This document shows positions 8,720-16,549 of a stretch of 64,000 bases of DNA, piece after piece. Position numbers and translations under genes: made by a program. The DNA lies in assembly GCA_902826685.1 (NCBI GenBank), contig CADEFT010000001.1:163777-227776 (forward strand). The letters run 5' to 3'. Source of the DNA: an uncultured Acidobacteriota bacterium (GTDB lineage Bacteria > Acidobacteriota > Terriglobia > Bryobacterales > Bryobacteraceae). The notes under the pieces are model-generated. The model saw nothing but the letters and a program-made list of their open reading frames with translations, ran no database searches and was not told where the DNA came from. Within the stretch, counting starts at the first letter, position 1. Every line of letters starts with the position of its first letter.

Positions 8720-9673
8720 ATGAAAGTCCGCGTCCTCTATCACGATCACTGCTTCGACGGGGCGGCTTCCGCAGCTTTCTTCACTCGCTTCTACCGCGAC
8801 ACCGTTCGCCGCGACTGCGAGTTCCTGTACACGGGGATGGCTCACAAGGCATCTCAACTGTTCGAAGACTCCCTGTTCGACGGAGATGAGAACGCCATCG
8901 TCGACTTCAAATATTCGCCGCACCCCAGGCTATCCTGGTGGTTCGATCATCACCAGAGCGCCTTTCTGACGCCAGAGGACGCCGAGCACTTCCGCCGCGA
9001 TTCGAGCGGCCGGAAGCTCTATGACCCCTCGTTCCGGTCCTGCACCGGCTTCATCGCCACGGTCGCGCGCGAGCGCTGGCACTACGATCCCCAGGATCTC
9101 GCCGAACTGGTCACCTGGGCCGATATCGTCGATGGCGCGCAATACGCCAGCGCGCGCGAGGCGGTGGAACTGGGCGCGCCCGCCATGAAGCTGACTCTGG
9201 TCATTGAAGGCACCAAGGGGTCCGATGCCGTCCAGACCATCCTGCGCGCCATGACCCACGAAAGCCTGGCCGCCATCATCGAAAAGCCCCAGGTGCAGGA
9301 GTGGTACAGGCCGCTGCATGAGCGCCACCTGCGCTCGATCGGCATCATCCGTAACCGCGCCGTCAGCGACGGCGGGGTCGTATTCTTCGATCTGGTCGAA
9401 GACGGGCTCGACGGCTACAACAAGTTCATCCCCTACGATCTTTTCCCCGATTCTCTGTACACGGTTTCGGTGAGTGTTTCCACGTTCCGGACCAAAGTGT
9501 CGGTGGGTTCCAATCCCTGGGCGCCACGGGCCTTGAAGCACAATCTGGCGACCATCTGCGAGCACTACGGGGGCGGCGGGCATTCGAAGGTGGGCGCCAT
9601 CAGCTTCGAAACCCATCAGATCGAACAGGCGCGCCAGGCGGCCCGCGAAATTACGGCGCTGCTTAAGACCTGA
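8720..9673 (+). CDS. DHH family phosphoesterase
   Basis: A cytosolic protein of 317 residues. The N-terminal motif HDHCFDG (8-14) and the FDHHQS motif (DHH at 76-78) are metal-binding signatures of the DHH superfamily, which includes RecJ, NrnA-type oligoribonucleases and c-di-AMP phosphodiesterases. A glycine-rich GGGGHSKVGA motif near residue 290 corresponds to the DHHA1 substrate-binding region. The short form (DHH plus DHHA1, no extra sensor or OB domains) fits a small-substrate phosphodiesterase rather than RecJ, but the substrate cannot be read from sequence. The start is supported by GGAG a few bases upstream of the ATG. It is apparently a single gene, ahead of nadB on the same strand. 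Confidence 0.85.
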   Translation: MKVRVLYHDHCFDGAASAAFFTRFYRDTVRRDCEFLYTGMAHKASQLFEDSLFDGDENAIVDFKYSPHPRLSWWFDHHQSAFLTPEDAEHFRRDSSGRKLYDPSFRSCTGFIATVARERWHYDPQDLAELVTWADIVDGAQYASAREAVELGAPAMKLTLVIEGTKGSDAVQTILRAMTHESLAAIIEKPQVQEWYRPLHERHLRSIGIIRNRAVSDGGVVFFDLVEDGLDGYNKFIPYDLFPDSLYTVSVSVSTFRTKVSVGSNPWAPRALKHNLATICEHYGGGGHSKVGAISFETHQIEQARQAAREITALLKT

Positions 9674-9710
9674 CGGCCCACGCGCGGCGTCACGCTAACA
9701 TGAAGAGTTA

Positions 9711-11237
9711 GTGACTGCTCTCGAACGTATCCAAACGGATTTCCTTGTCGTCGGCGCGGGCGTAGCCGGGCTGCGCGCGGCCGTAACGCTGGCCGAATCC
9801 GGCAGCGTGCTGGTGCTGGCCAAAGACCGGCTGGAGGAATCCAATTCGCAGTGGGCCCAGGGCGGCATCGCCGTGGTGTTGAGCGATGACGACGAGATCG
9901 AACTGCACGAGGCCGATACCATCGCCGCCGGCGACGGCCTGTGCAATCGCGACGCGGTGCGCACGCTGGTGGAAGACGGGCCGGCCGAAGTGCAGTTGCT
10001 GATGCACTGGGGCACGCATTTCGATCGCGAAGGCTCGCGGCTCATGTTCGCGCGGGAAGGGGCGCACAGCCGGTCGCGTGTGCTGCACGCGCATGGCGAT
10101 TCGACGGGCCGCGAAATGACGCGGGCTCTTTATGTGAAGGCGTCGTCGATCCCGAACCTGCGCTTTGAAAGCTTCGCCGCGGTGACCGACCTGCTGACGG
10201 CTTCGGGCGAGGTGGCGGGCGCGCTGGCGTTCGACGGCAAGACAGGCAAGCTGGTGGAGATTCGCGCCCGCGCCGTGCTGCTGGCCACCGGCGGCCTGGG
10301 CCGCGTCTTCCGGGAAACCACCAATCCCGATGTGGCCACCGGCGACGGAGTGGCCATGGCCTATCGCGCCGGGGCCGTGGTCAGCGACATCGAGTTCGTG
10401 CAGTTCCATCCCACCGCGCTGCATTTGGAAGGCGCGCCGCGGTTTCTGCTTTCGGAAGCCTTGCGCGGGGCCGGCGCTTACCTGCGCAACAAGGCGGGTG
10501 AGCGGTTCGTGAACGAGCTTTCGGCGCGCGACGTGGTGTCACGGGCCATCTTCGCCGAGATGGAACGTACCGGTGAGCCCCATGTGTACCTCGATCTCAC
10601 ACACCTCGCCGATGTGCCCCGCCGGTTTCCGCGCATCTACGAAACCTGCTCCGGCTATGGAATCGACCTTGTAAAGGGCCCGGCACCGGTGCATCCGGCC
10701 GCGCACTATGCGATGGGCGGCGTCGAAACGGATCTGCAGGGGCGCACCAGTTTGCCGCGGCTGTTCGCGGCGGGCGAGGTGGCCTGCACGGGCGTCCATG
10801 GAGCCAACCGTCTGGCCAGCAACTCGCTGCTCGAAGGACTGGTCTTCGGCGCGCGCGCCGCGCGGGCGATGCGGGAGCTCGCGGGCGCCGGGCGAGCGGA
10901 CCGCGTCGAGGAGCTGGATCTGCGTTTCCCACGCATCGCCGAGGCGCCGCTTCGCGATATCGCCTGGAAATACGCCGGCGTCGAGCGTCATGGCGAAGGA
11001 TTGGCCGAAGCGGTGCGGCGGCTCAGCGGCGTTGAGATGGGCGCGGCCGCGGCGCCGGTCCGGCTGGACTTCGAGGTGCGCAACATGCACGCGGTGGCCT
11101 CTCTCATCGCGCGCTGCGCCCTGGCGCGGGAGGAGAGCCGCGGCGGGCATTACCGCCTGGACTTTCCCGAGAAGCGGCCTGAGTTTCAGAAACACTCGCT
11201 CATCGCGCGCGGCGACAGCGGCGTGCGCTTCGGCTAG
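9711..11237 (+). CDS. nadB: L-aspartate oxidase
   Basis: A flavoprotein of 508 residues that oxidises L-aspartate to iminoaspartate, the first step of de novo NAD synthesis. The N-terminal dinucleotide motif VVGAGVAGLRAA binds FAD. The S-N-S-x-x-A-Q-G-G-I-A segment is diagnostic of the succinate dehydrogenase/aspartate oxidase family. The EGAHSRSRVLHAHGDSTG segment, H-P-A-A-H-Y-x-M-G-G and N-R-L-A-S-N-S-L-L-E-G complete the usual NadB signature. Translation starts at a GTG. Partners nadA and nadC are not in the window. The sulfatase follows on the same strand after 20 bases. Confidence 0.94.
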   Translation: MTALERIQTDFLVVGAGVAGLRAAVTLAESGSVLVLAKDRLEESNSQWAQGGIAVVLSDDDEIELHEADTIAAGDGLCNRDAVRTLVEDGPAEVQLLMHWGTHFDREGSRLMFAREGAHSRSRVLHAHGDSTGREMTRALYVKASSIPNLRFESFAAVTDLLTASGEVAGALAFDGKTGKLVEIRARAVLLATGGLGRVFRETTNPDVATGDGVAMAYRAGAVVSDIEFVQFHPTALHLEGAPRFLLSEALRGAGAYLRNKAGERFVNELSARDVVSRAIFAEMERTGEPHVYLDLTHLADVPRRFPRIYETCSGYGIDLVKGPAPVHPAAHYAMGGVETDLQGRTSLPRLFAAGEVACTGVHGANRLASNSLLEGLVFGARAARAMRELAGAGRADRVEELDLRFPRIAEAPLRDIAWKYAGVERHGEGLAEAVRRLSGVEMGAAAAPVRLDFEVRNMHAVASLIARCALAREESRGGHYRLDFPEKRPEFQKHSLIARGDSGVRFG

Positions 11238-11244
11238 GTTGCTC

Positions 11245-11250
11245 TATACT
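11245..11250 (+). promoter_or_regulatory. Putative -10 element (TATACT) of the sulfatase gene, leaderless type
   Basis: TATACT lies 7 bases before the GTG start at 11258, the distance expected if transcription begins at the start codon. No convincing -35 box is visible. It belongs to a recurring pattern in this window. Confidence 0.4.
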
Positions 11251-11257
11251 GCGCAAT

Positions 11258-12667
11258 GTGACCCAAACCCGACGCGAGATGCTGGGCGCGCTGGCGGGCG
11301 CCGCCACCGCCTACGGCCAGCGCAAGCGCAAACCGAATCTGTTGCTGATTCTCGCCGACGATCTCGGCTACGGCGACATCGGATGCTACGGCTCGCCCGA
11401 TGTGCCGACGCCGAACATCGACTCCATCGCCAAGAGCGGCATCCGTTTCACCGACGGCTATGTTTCCGCCGCGGTATGCAGCCCCTCGCGCGCGGCCCTG
11501 TTGAGCGGCCAGTACCAGCAGCGTTTCGGACATGAGTTCAATTCCGGCCCGCCGGAACGCGAGGCGGAAGTGGGTTTCGGGCTGCCCAAGGGAGTCCGCA
11601 TCTTTCCGCAGTACTTGAAGGCGGCGGGCTACACCAGCGCCGCGCTCGGCAAGTGGCATCTGGGGGTGCGGCCGGGCTATCACCCGCTGGAGCGCGGCTT
11701 CGACGAGTTCTATGGATTTCTGCCGGGCGCTAACGATTACATCACCACGGCCACCAACGGCGGCCACGCCATCGAAAGCGGCGAATACAGCGCCCATATC
11801 AAAGACCGGCGCGACAAGCCGGTGATGCGCGGTACCAGGATCGTGGATGAAGACCGCTACTTCACCGACGCGCTGGGCGCCGAGGCGTCGGCCTTTATCG
11901 CGCGCAATCGCGAAAATCCATTCTTTCTCTATCTCGCCTTCAACGCCGTCCACACGCCGCTGCACGCCACCGAAAATTTCCTCGATCGCTTTGCGCACAT
12001 CGCCAATGAGCGCCATCGCTATCTGGCCGCCATGACGGCTTCCATGGATTACGCCGTGGGCAACGTGCTGCGCACCGTACGCGACAGCGGCCTGGAAAAC
12101 GACACGATGATCGTCTTCCTCAGCGACAACGGATGTCCGGTGGTGACGGGTGCCGGAACCAACGCTCCGCTGAGCGGCGAAAAGGTGACGTACTACGAAG
12201 GCGGCATCCGCGTGCCGTTCCTCATGCAGTGGAAGGGACAGATTCCAGCCGGCATCGGCTACGGCGAGCCCGTGGTCTCGCGCGATATTCTGCCCACGTT
12301 TCTCGCCGCGGCGGGTGTGGCGGCGCCCGCGGATACGGCCTTCGATGGCGTCGACCTGCTGCCCTTCCTGACCGGAAAAAAGAAAGGGCAGGCGCCGCAT
12401 GAAACGCTCTATTGGCGGGCGGGTGAGGCGCGCGCCACGCGGCGCGGCAAGTGGAAGCTGCTCGAACAGGGCACCAGGTTCACGCGCCTGTTCGATCTAT
12501 CGACCGACGCCGGCGAGAAGAAAGACGTCTCGGCGGCGCATCCCGAAATCGTGCATCAGCTTCGCGCGGCGTGGGCCGGCTGGAACGTGCGGCTGCGCGA
12601 TCCCGCCTGGCCGCCGCGCTACCGCGAATTGACCGTCAACGGCACCACGCTGAATTGGGAGTTGTAG
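11258..12667 (+). CDS. Tat-exported type I sulfatase
   Basis: A sulfatase of 469 residues with a twin-arginine type N-terminus (T-R-R-E-M-L-G followed by an Ala-rich stretch). The metal-binding L-A-D-D-L-G-Y-G-D motif follows, and the C-S-P-S-R signature has its formylglycine-forming cysteine at about residue 74. G-K-W-H-L-G and a later S-D-N-G motif are also typical. It hydrolyses sulfate esters, probably on extracellular polysaccharide, in the periplasm. A formylglycine-generating enzyme is needed for maturation and is not encoded in the window. Translation begins at a GTG. Confidence 0.92.
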   Translation: MTQTRREMLGALAGAATAYGQRKRKPNLLLILADDLGYGDIGCYGSPDVPTPNIDSIAKSGIRFTDGYVSAAVCSPSRAALLSGQYQQRFGHEFNSGPPEREAEVGFGLPKGVRIFPQYLKAAGYTSAALGKWHLGVRPGYHPLERGFDEFYGFLPGANDYITTATNGGHAIESGEYSAHIKDRRDKPVMRGTRIVDEDRYFTDALGAEASAFIARNRENPFFLYLAFNAVHTPLHATENFLDRFAHIANERHRYLAAMTASMDYAVGNVLRTVRDSGLENDTMIVFLSDNGCPVVTGAGTNAPLSGEKVTYYEGGIRVPFLMQWKGQIPAGIGYGEPVVSRDILPTFLAAAGVAAPADTAFDGVDLLPFLTGKKKGQAPHETLYWRAGEARATRRGKWKLLEQGTRFTRLFDLSTDAGEKKDVSAAHPEIVHQLRAAWAGWNVRLRDPAWPPRYRELTVNGTTLNWEL

Positions 12668-12723
12668 ATCAAGCCGTATGTAACAAGTTGTCACGGGCCG
12701 CGAGGACGCTCAGGCGTCCGGTT

Positions 12724-12729
12724 TAGAAT
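12724..12729 (+). promoter_or_regulatory. Putative -10 element (TAGAAT) of the sensor kinase gene, leaderless type
   Basis: TAGAAT is separated by exactly 6 bases from the ATG at 12736. No Shine-Dalgarno sequence lies between them. A GC-rich hairpin (GGACGC/GCGTCC, 12704-12719) sits just upstream, where a -35 box would be, and may end sulfatase transcription or bind a regulator. Confidence 0.45.
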
Positions 12730-12735
12730 CGGAAC

Positions 12736-14316
12736 ATGATGCGCAACCGGGGCTGGCTGATCGCCGGCATCGCCGTAGTTTTGCCGGCGGCGGCTCTGTG
12801 CTGGATCCAATACCGCTCGTTCGATGAGCTGGAGGCGAAGACGCAGGCGGTGGCGCGCGACACTTTGCGGCGGAACCTGGAGCAGGTGCGGCGCGAACTC
12901 GAAGCGCGCATCGAGGCCATCGCCGCCGATGCACTCTCGGGCGTCGACGAAGCCAATGCCTCCGTGAAGCTCGCCGCCGCCCGCGCCCGGCAGCCTCACG
13001 TCGATCGCGCTTTCTTCGTTTCCTACTGCAACTGCGCGCGGAAGCCGGCGGCGTTGGTGGAACCAGGCGGCCATGCCCCGGAGAGCGAAGCGTGCGCACT
13101 GCTCGAAGCGTTCCAGGCCTCAAGGCCCGTGCGCGGATTTGAATATTTCTTCTATCGTCCGCAAGGCGCCCGGTGCGCCGGCTGCCATCAGAAGACGTGG
13201 ATGGAGCAGCGCGATTCCGCGGTGTACGTGTTCCGCGCGATCGGCGGCGCCAGTCAATTCGCCGGCATCCGCATTCCAACCGGGCCCATCGCCCGGTCGC
13301 TGCTGCCGGAGTCAGTGGCGGCGCTGCGGCAGGGTGGCGGCGGGCCGCATTGGAAGGCGGCGCTGACCGAAGCCCCGCCGGAGGATGGAGAGCAGGTGGC
13401 GATTCACGCGGGCGCGATGCTGCCGCTTTGGCACCTGACGGCCGGCTACGAAGGCGGCGGCATTCATTCCCTGGCGCGCGCGCAGCAACGGCGTTCCCTG
13501 TGGCTTTCCACGCTCCTGCTGGCGGGCCTGCTGGCGGGTATCGCCTTCGCCATGCGTGCGGCCGCGCGCGAGGCGCAACTGGCCGAATTGAAATCGGCGT
13601 TCGTCTCCAACATCTCGCACGAGATGAGAACGCCGCTGGCCGCCATTCGCGCATTCGCCGAAACGCTGGAGCTCGGCCGCATAAAGGATCCGGCGCGCAT
13701 CCGGCAGTATTACACCGCGATTCACGACGAGAGCCTGAGGCTTGGCGAATTGATCGACAACGTCCTCGATCTGGCGAGCGTCGAAGCGGCGCGCAAGCAA
13801 TGGAACTTCGAATGGACCGATCCTGGCCGGCTGGTGGAATCGGTGTGTGAAAGCGGCCGCCAGCGGATTCTGGCCGATGGGTTCCAGATGTCGGTGCGGG
13901 TGGACCGTCCGCTCGCGCCGGTCCGCGCCGACGCGCGTGCGCTCGCCACCGTGCTGGCCAATCTGCTGGGCAATGCCGTGAAGTATTCCCGCGACGTGCG
14001 CCGCATCGAAGTGCGCGTGTGGCAGGCGGGCGGATTCGCCTTCATCGCCGTCGCCGATCATGGCATCGGCATTGCGCCCGCCGACCTGCGCCGCATCTTC
14101 GAAAAGTTCTACCGCGCGGGCGACCCGCTGGTGCATGAGGTGAAAGGCGCGGGTCTGGGCCTCGCTCTTGCCAAGGAGATCGTCGAAGCGCATGGCGGAT
14201 TCCTCGACGCCGAAAGCCGGCCCGGCGACGGCAGTACGTTCACCGTGAGTCTGCCGCTGGCCGCCTCGCCCGTTTCGCCGGCTGAGGCCGCGCCGCTTGA
14301 AACTGCTCATCGTTGA
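12736..14316 (+). CDS. Membrane sensor histidine kinase with a CXXCH heme-type motif in its extracytoplasmic domain
   Basis: A kinase of 526 residues. One membrane helix is at about 7-24, an extracytoplasmic sensor region at about 25-252 and a second helix at about 254-273. The HisKA domain follows with the phosphoacceptor in SNISHEMRTP (His295), then an HATPase domain with N, G1 (DHGIGIA) and G2 (GAGLGLA) boxes. The sensor region holds CAGCH at 147-151, the motif for covalent c-type heme, plus extra cysteines at 98, 100 and 120. A coiled segment (about 30-65) follows helix 1. It is cotranscribed with a response regulator that overlaps its end, and a photolyase gene follows. Inference: a redox, oxygen or NO sensor. 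Confidence 0.88.
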   Translation: MMRNRGWLIAGIAVVLPAAALCWIQYRSFDELEAKTQAVARDTLRRNLEQVRRELEARIEAIAADALSGVDEANASVKLAAARARQPHVDRAFFVSYCNCARKPAALVEPGGHAPESEACALLEAFQASRPVRGFEYFFYRPQGARCAGCHQKTWMEQRDSAVYVFRAIGGASQFAGIRIPTGPIARSLLPESVAALRQGGGGPHWKAALTEAPPEDGEQVAIHAGAMLPLWHLTAGYEGGGIHSLARAQQRRSLWLSTLLLAGLLAGIAFAMRAAAREAQLAELKSAFVSNISHEMRTPLAAIRAFAETLELGRIKDPARIRQYYTAIHDESLRLGELIDNVLDLASVEAARKQWNFEWTDPGRLVESVCESGRQRILADGFQMSVRVDRPLAPVRADARALATVLANLLGNAVKYSRDVRRIEVRVWQAGGFAFIAVADHGIGIAPADLRRIFEKFYRAGDPLVHEVKGAGLGLALAKEIVEAHGGFLDAESRPGDGSTFTVSLPLAASPVSPAEAAPLETAHR

Positions 14317-14956
14317 AGACGAGCCCGCGCTGGCGCTGACGCTGCGCGACAACTGCGAGTTCGAAGGCTATGAAGTCATCGTGGCCTCCGATGGCGAGCG
14401 GGCGCTGGCACTCGCCGCCGAGTCGACGCCCGATCTGATTCTGCTCGACGTGATGCTGCCGAAGTTGAGCGGGCTCGACGTATGCCGCACGCTGCGCCAG
14501 CGCGGCACAACCGCCTCGATCATCCTGCTCACCGCGCGAGGGCAGGAAGACGACAAGATCGCCGGGCTCGACCTCGGTGCCGACGATTACGTCACCAAGC
14601 CATTCAGCGTGGCCGAGCTGATGGCCCGGATCCGCGCTCATCTGCGCCGCGCCACGGCGCTGGAGCAATACGAGTTCGGCGGCGTCACGATCGACTTCCG
14701 CCGCCATCGCGCCGAACGAGAAGGTGTGCCGCTCGAGCTTTCCGCCCGTGAATTCGAGATTCTGCGCTATTTCATCCGCCGCCGTGGCGAGGTGGTCACG
14801 CGCGAGCAGTTGATGCAGGATGTCTGGCGCATGCGCGACTACCCGCTCACCCGCACCATCGACAACCACATCGCCCGGCTGCGCCAGAAAGTGGATGACG
14901 GCGAGCCGCGCTTCCTCGTCACCGTGCACCGGGTGGGCTACAAGTTTCTGGGCTAA
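14297..14956 (+). CDS. OmpR/PhoB family response regulator
   Basis: A regulator of 219 residues. The receiver domain (1-115) has the acidic pair E7-D8, the phosphorylated Asp51 (L-L-D-V-M-L-P), Thr79 and Lys101 (V-T-K-P-F). The C-terminal winged helix (about 125-219) ends in the typical R-x-x-G-Y-K-F pattern. It starts at a TTG inside the last codons of the sensor kinase (20-base overlap), so translation is coupled and the kinase is its likely partner. Only 17 bases separate it from the photolyase gene, making that gene a plausible co-transcribed target or partner. Confidence 0.93.
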   Translation: MKLLIVEDEPALALTLRDNCEFEGYEVIVASDGERALALAAESTPDLILLDVMLPKLSGLDVCRTLRQRGTTASIILLTARGQEDDKIAGLDLGADDYVTKPFSVAELMARIRAHLRRATALEQYEFGGVTIDFRRHRAEREGVPLELSAREFEILRYFIRRRGEVVTREQLMQDVWRMRDYPLTRTIDNHIARLRQKVDDGEPRFLVTVHRVGYKFLG

Positions 14957-14973
14957 TCCGTGCGCCCGCCGCG

Positions 14974-16536
14974 TTGCCGGAAGCATCGTACAAGCGAGTG
15001 CGCAACCTCATCATCGTATTGGGCGATCAGCTCGACCGCGAATCCTCCGCCTTTGACGGGTTCGATACGGCACGCGACCTCGTATGGATGGCGGAGGTAG
15101 AGGAAGAGTCCCGGCATGTGCCTAGCCACATGGCGCGGACGGTGATGTTTCTTTCCGCCATGCGGCACTTCGCGCGCCACGTTGAGTCGCGCGGCTGGCG
15201 ATGCGATTACGTGCGTCTTGACGGCAAGGGGAACACACAGACTCTGGCGGACGAACTGCGCCGCGCGGTAAAGCGGCATCGGCCGGAGCGGCTGGTGATG
15301 ACGCAGCCGGGCGATTGGCGCGTTCAGGAGGATCTGTTGAGAGCCGCCGGCGATCTCGGCCTCGATCTCGAGATACGGGAGGACCGGCACTTCTATTGCT
15401 CCCTTCCCTGGTTCCGCCGCTACGCGGCTGGGCGCAAGCAGTTGCGCCTCGAGTACTTCTATCGCGAGATGCGCCGCCTGCATGGCGTGCTGCTGGAAGA
15501 TGGCGTACCACTGGGCGGGCGATGGAATTTCGACGCGGAGAATCGCGAGACGTTCGGAAAAAACGGGCCGGGCCTGCTCGTGCCGCCGCCGGTGGCGTTT
15601 CCGCCCGATGAGATCGTTCGCGAAACGATCGCGCTGGTGAAAAGGCGGCTGCCGAAGAACCCGGGCCGCACGGAGCGTTTCGACTTTCCGGTGACCGCCG
15701 GGCAGGCCGAAGTGGCGTTGACCGATTTCATCGAGAACCGCCTGGCGGACTTCGGCCGCTATCAGGATGCGATGTGGACCGCGGAGCCTTACCTCTATCA
15801 TTCCCGCCTGTCGGCGGCGATGAATCTCAAACTGCTGTCGCCGCGGCGTGTGGTGGAGGCGGCCGAGGCGGCCTATCGCGCGGGCCGCGCTCCGCTGGCG
15901 GCGGTGGAAGGCTTCATCCGCCAGGTGATTGGGTGGCGCGAGTTTGTGCGCGGCATCTACTGGACGGAGATGCCCGCCTACGCCGGGGGCAACGCCCTGG
16001 CGGCGGATACGCCTTTGCCCTGGTTCTATTGGACGGGCGAAACGCCGATGCGCTGTCTGCGCGAAACAATCACGCAGACTCTGGAGTACGGCTATGCGCA
16101 TCATATCCAGCGGTTGATGGTGACGGGGTTGTACGCGCTGCTGCTGGGCGTGCGGCCGCGTGAAATCCATGAATGGTTTCTCGCCGTCTACGTCGACGCG
16201 GTGGAGTGGGTGGAGCTGCCGAACGTGATCGGAATGTCCCAGTTCGCCGATGGCGGGCGCATGGCCTCGAAGCCCTACGCGGCGTCGGGCAAGTACATTC
16301 AGCGGATGAGCGACTATTGCACCGGCTGCCCGTTCGACCCGGCCCAGACGGCCGGACCGCAAGCGTGTCCGTTCACGACACTCTATTGGGAGTTTCTGAT
16401 GCGGAACGAACCGGCGCTGGCGAGCGCCCCGCGCATGGAACTGCAATTGCGCAATGCCGCCCGTCTACCGGCGTCACAACGCCAGGCCATCCTCGATCGT
16501 GCGCGAGAGATTCGCAGCGGTCCGCTGGCGGGTTAG
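14974..16536 (+). CDS. FeS-containing bacterial cryptochrome/(6-4) photolyase (PhrB type)
   Basis: A protein of 520 residues belonging to the iron-sulfur bacterial cryptochrome/photolyase group, whose characterised members repair (6-4) photoproducts using FAD, a lumazine cofactor and a 4Fe-4S cluster. The N-terminal motif is L-I-I-V-L-G-D-Q-L. Four cysteines at 361, 449, 452 and 465 have the same spacing (88, 3, 13) as the cluster ligands I recall for Agrobacterium PhrB (350, 438, 441, 454). The motif D-Y-C-T-G-C-P-F is visible. The start is a TTG; GTG at 14998 is an alternative that still keeps the core fold. It follows the kinase/regulator pair closely. Confidence 0.92.
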   Translation: MPEASYKRVRNLIIVLGDQLDRESSAFDGFDTARDLVWMAEVEEESRHVPSHMARTVMFLSAMRHFARHVESRGWRCDYVRLDGKGNTQTLADELRRAVKRHRPERLVMTQPGDWRVQEDLLRAAGDLGLDLEIREDRHFYCSLPWFRRYAAGRKQLRLEYFYREMRRLHGVLLEDGVPLGGRWNFDAENRETFGKNGPGLLVPPPVAFPPDEIVRETIALVKRRLPKNPGRTERFDFPVTAGQAEVALTDFIENRLADFGRYQDAMWTAEPYLYHSRLSAAMNLKLLSPRRVVEAAEAAYRAGRAPLAAVEGFIRQVIGWREFVRGIYWTEMPAYAGGNALAADTPLPWFYWTGETPMRCLRETITQTLEYGYAHHIQRLMVTGLYALLLGVRPREIHEWFLAVYVDAVEWVELPNVIGMSQFADGGRMASKPYAASGKYIQRMSDYCTGCPFDPAQTAGPQACPFTTLYWEFLMRNEPALASAPRMELQLRNAARLPASQRQAILDRAREIRSGPLAG

Positions 16537-16539
16537 AAT
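16534..16539 (+). promoter_or_regulatory. Putative -10 element (TAGAAT) overlapping the photolyase stop codon
   Basis: The TAG stop codon of the photolyase gene forms the first three bases of TAGAAT. The hexamer lies 10 bases before the GTG start of the winged-helix fusion gene, allowing a leader of only a few bases. Confidence 0.35.
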
Positions 16540-16549
16540 CGGTAGCGCG

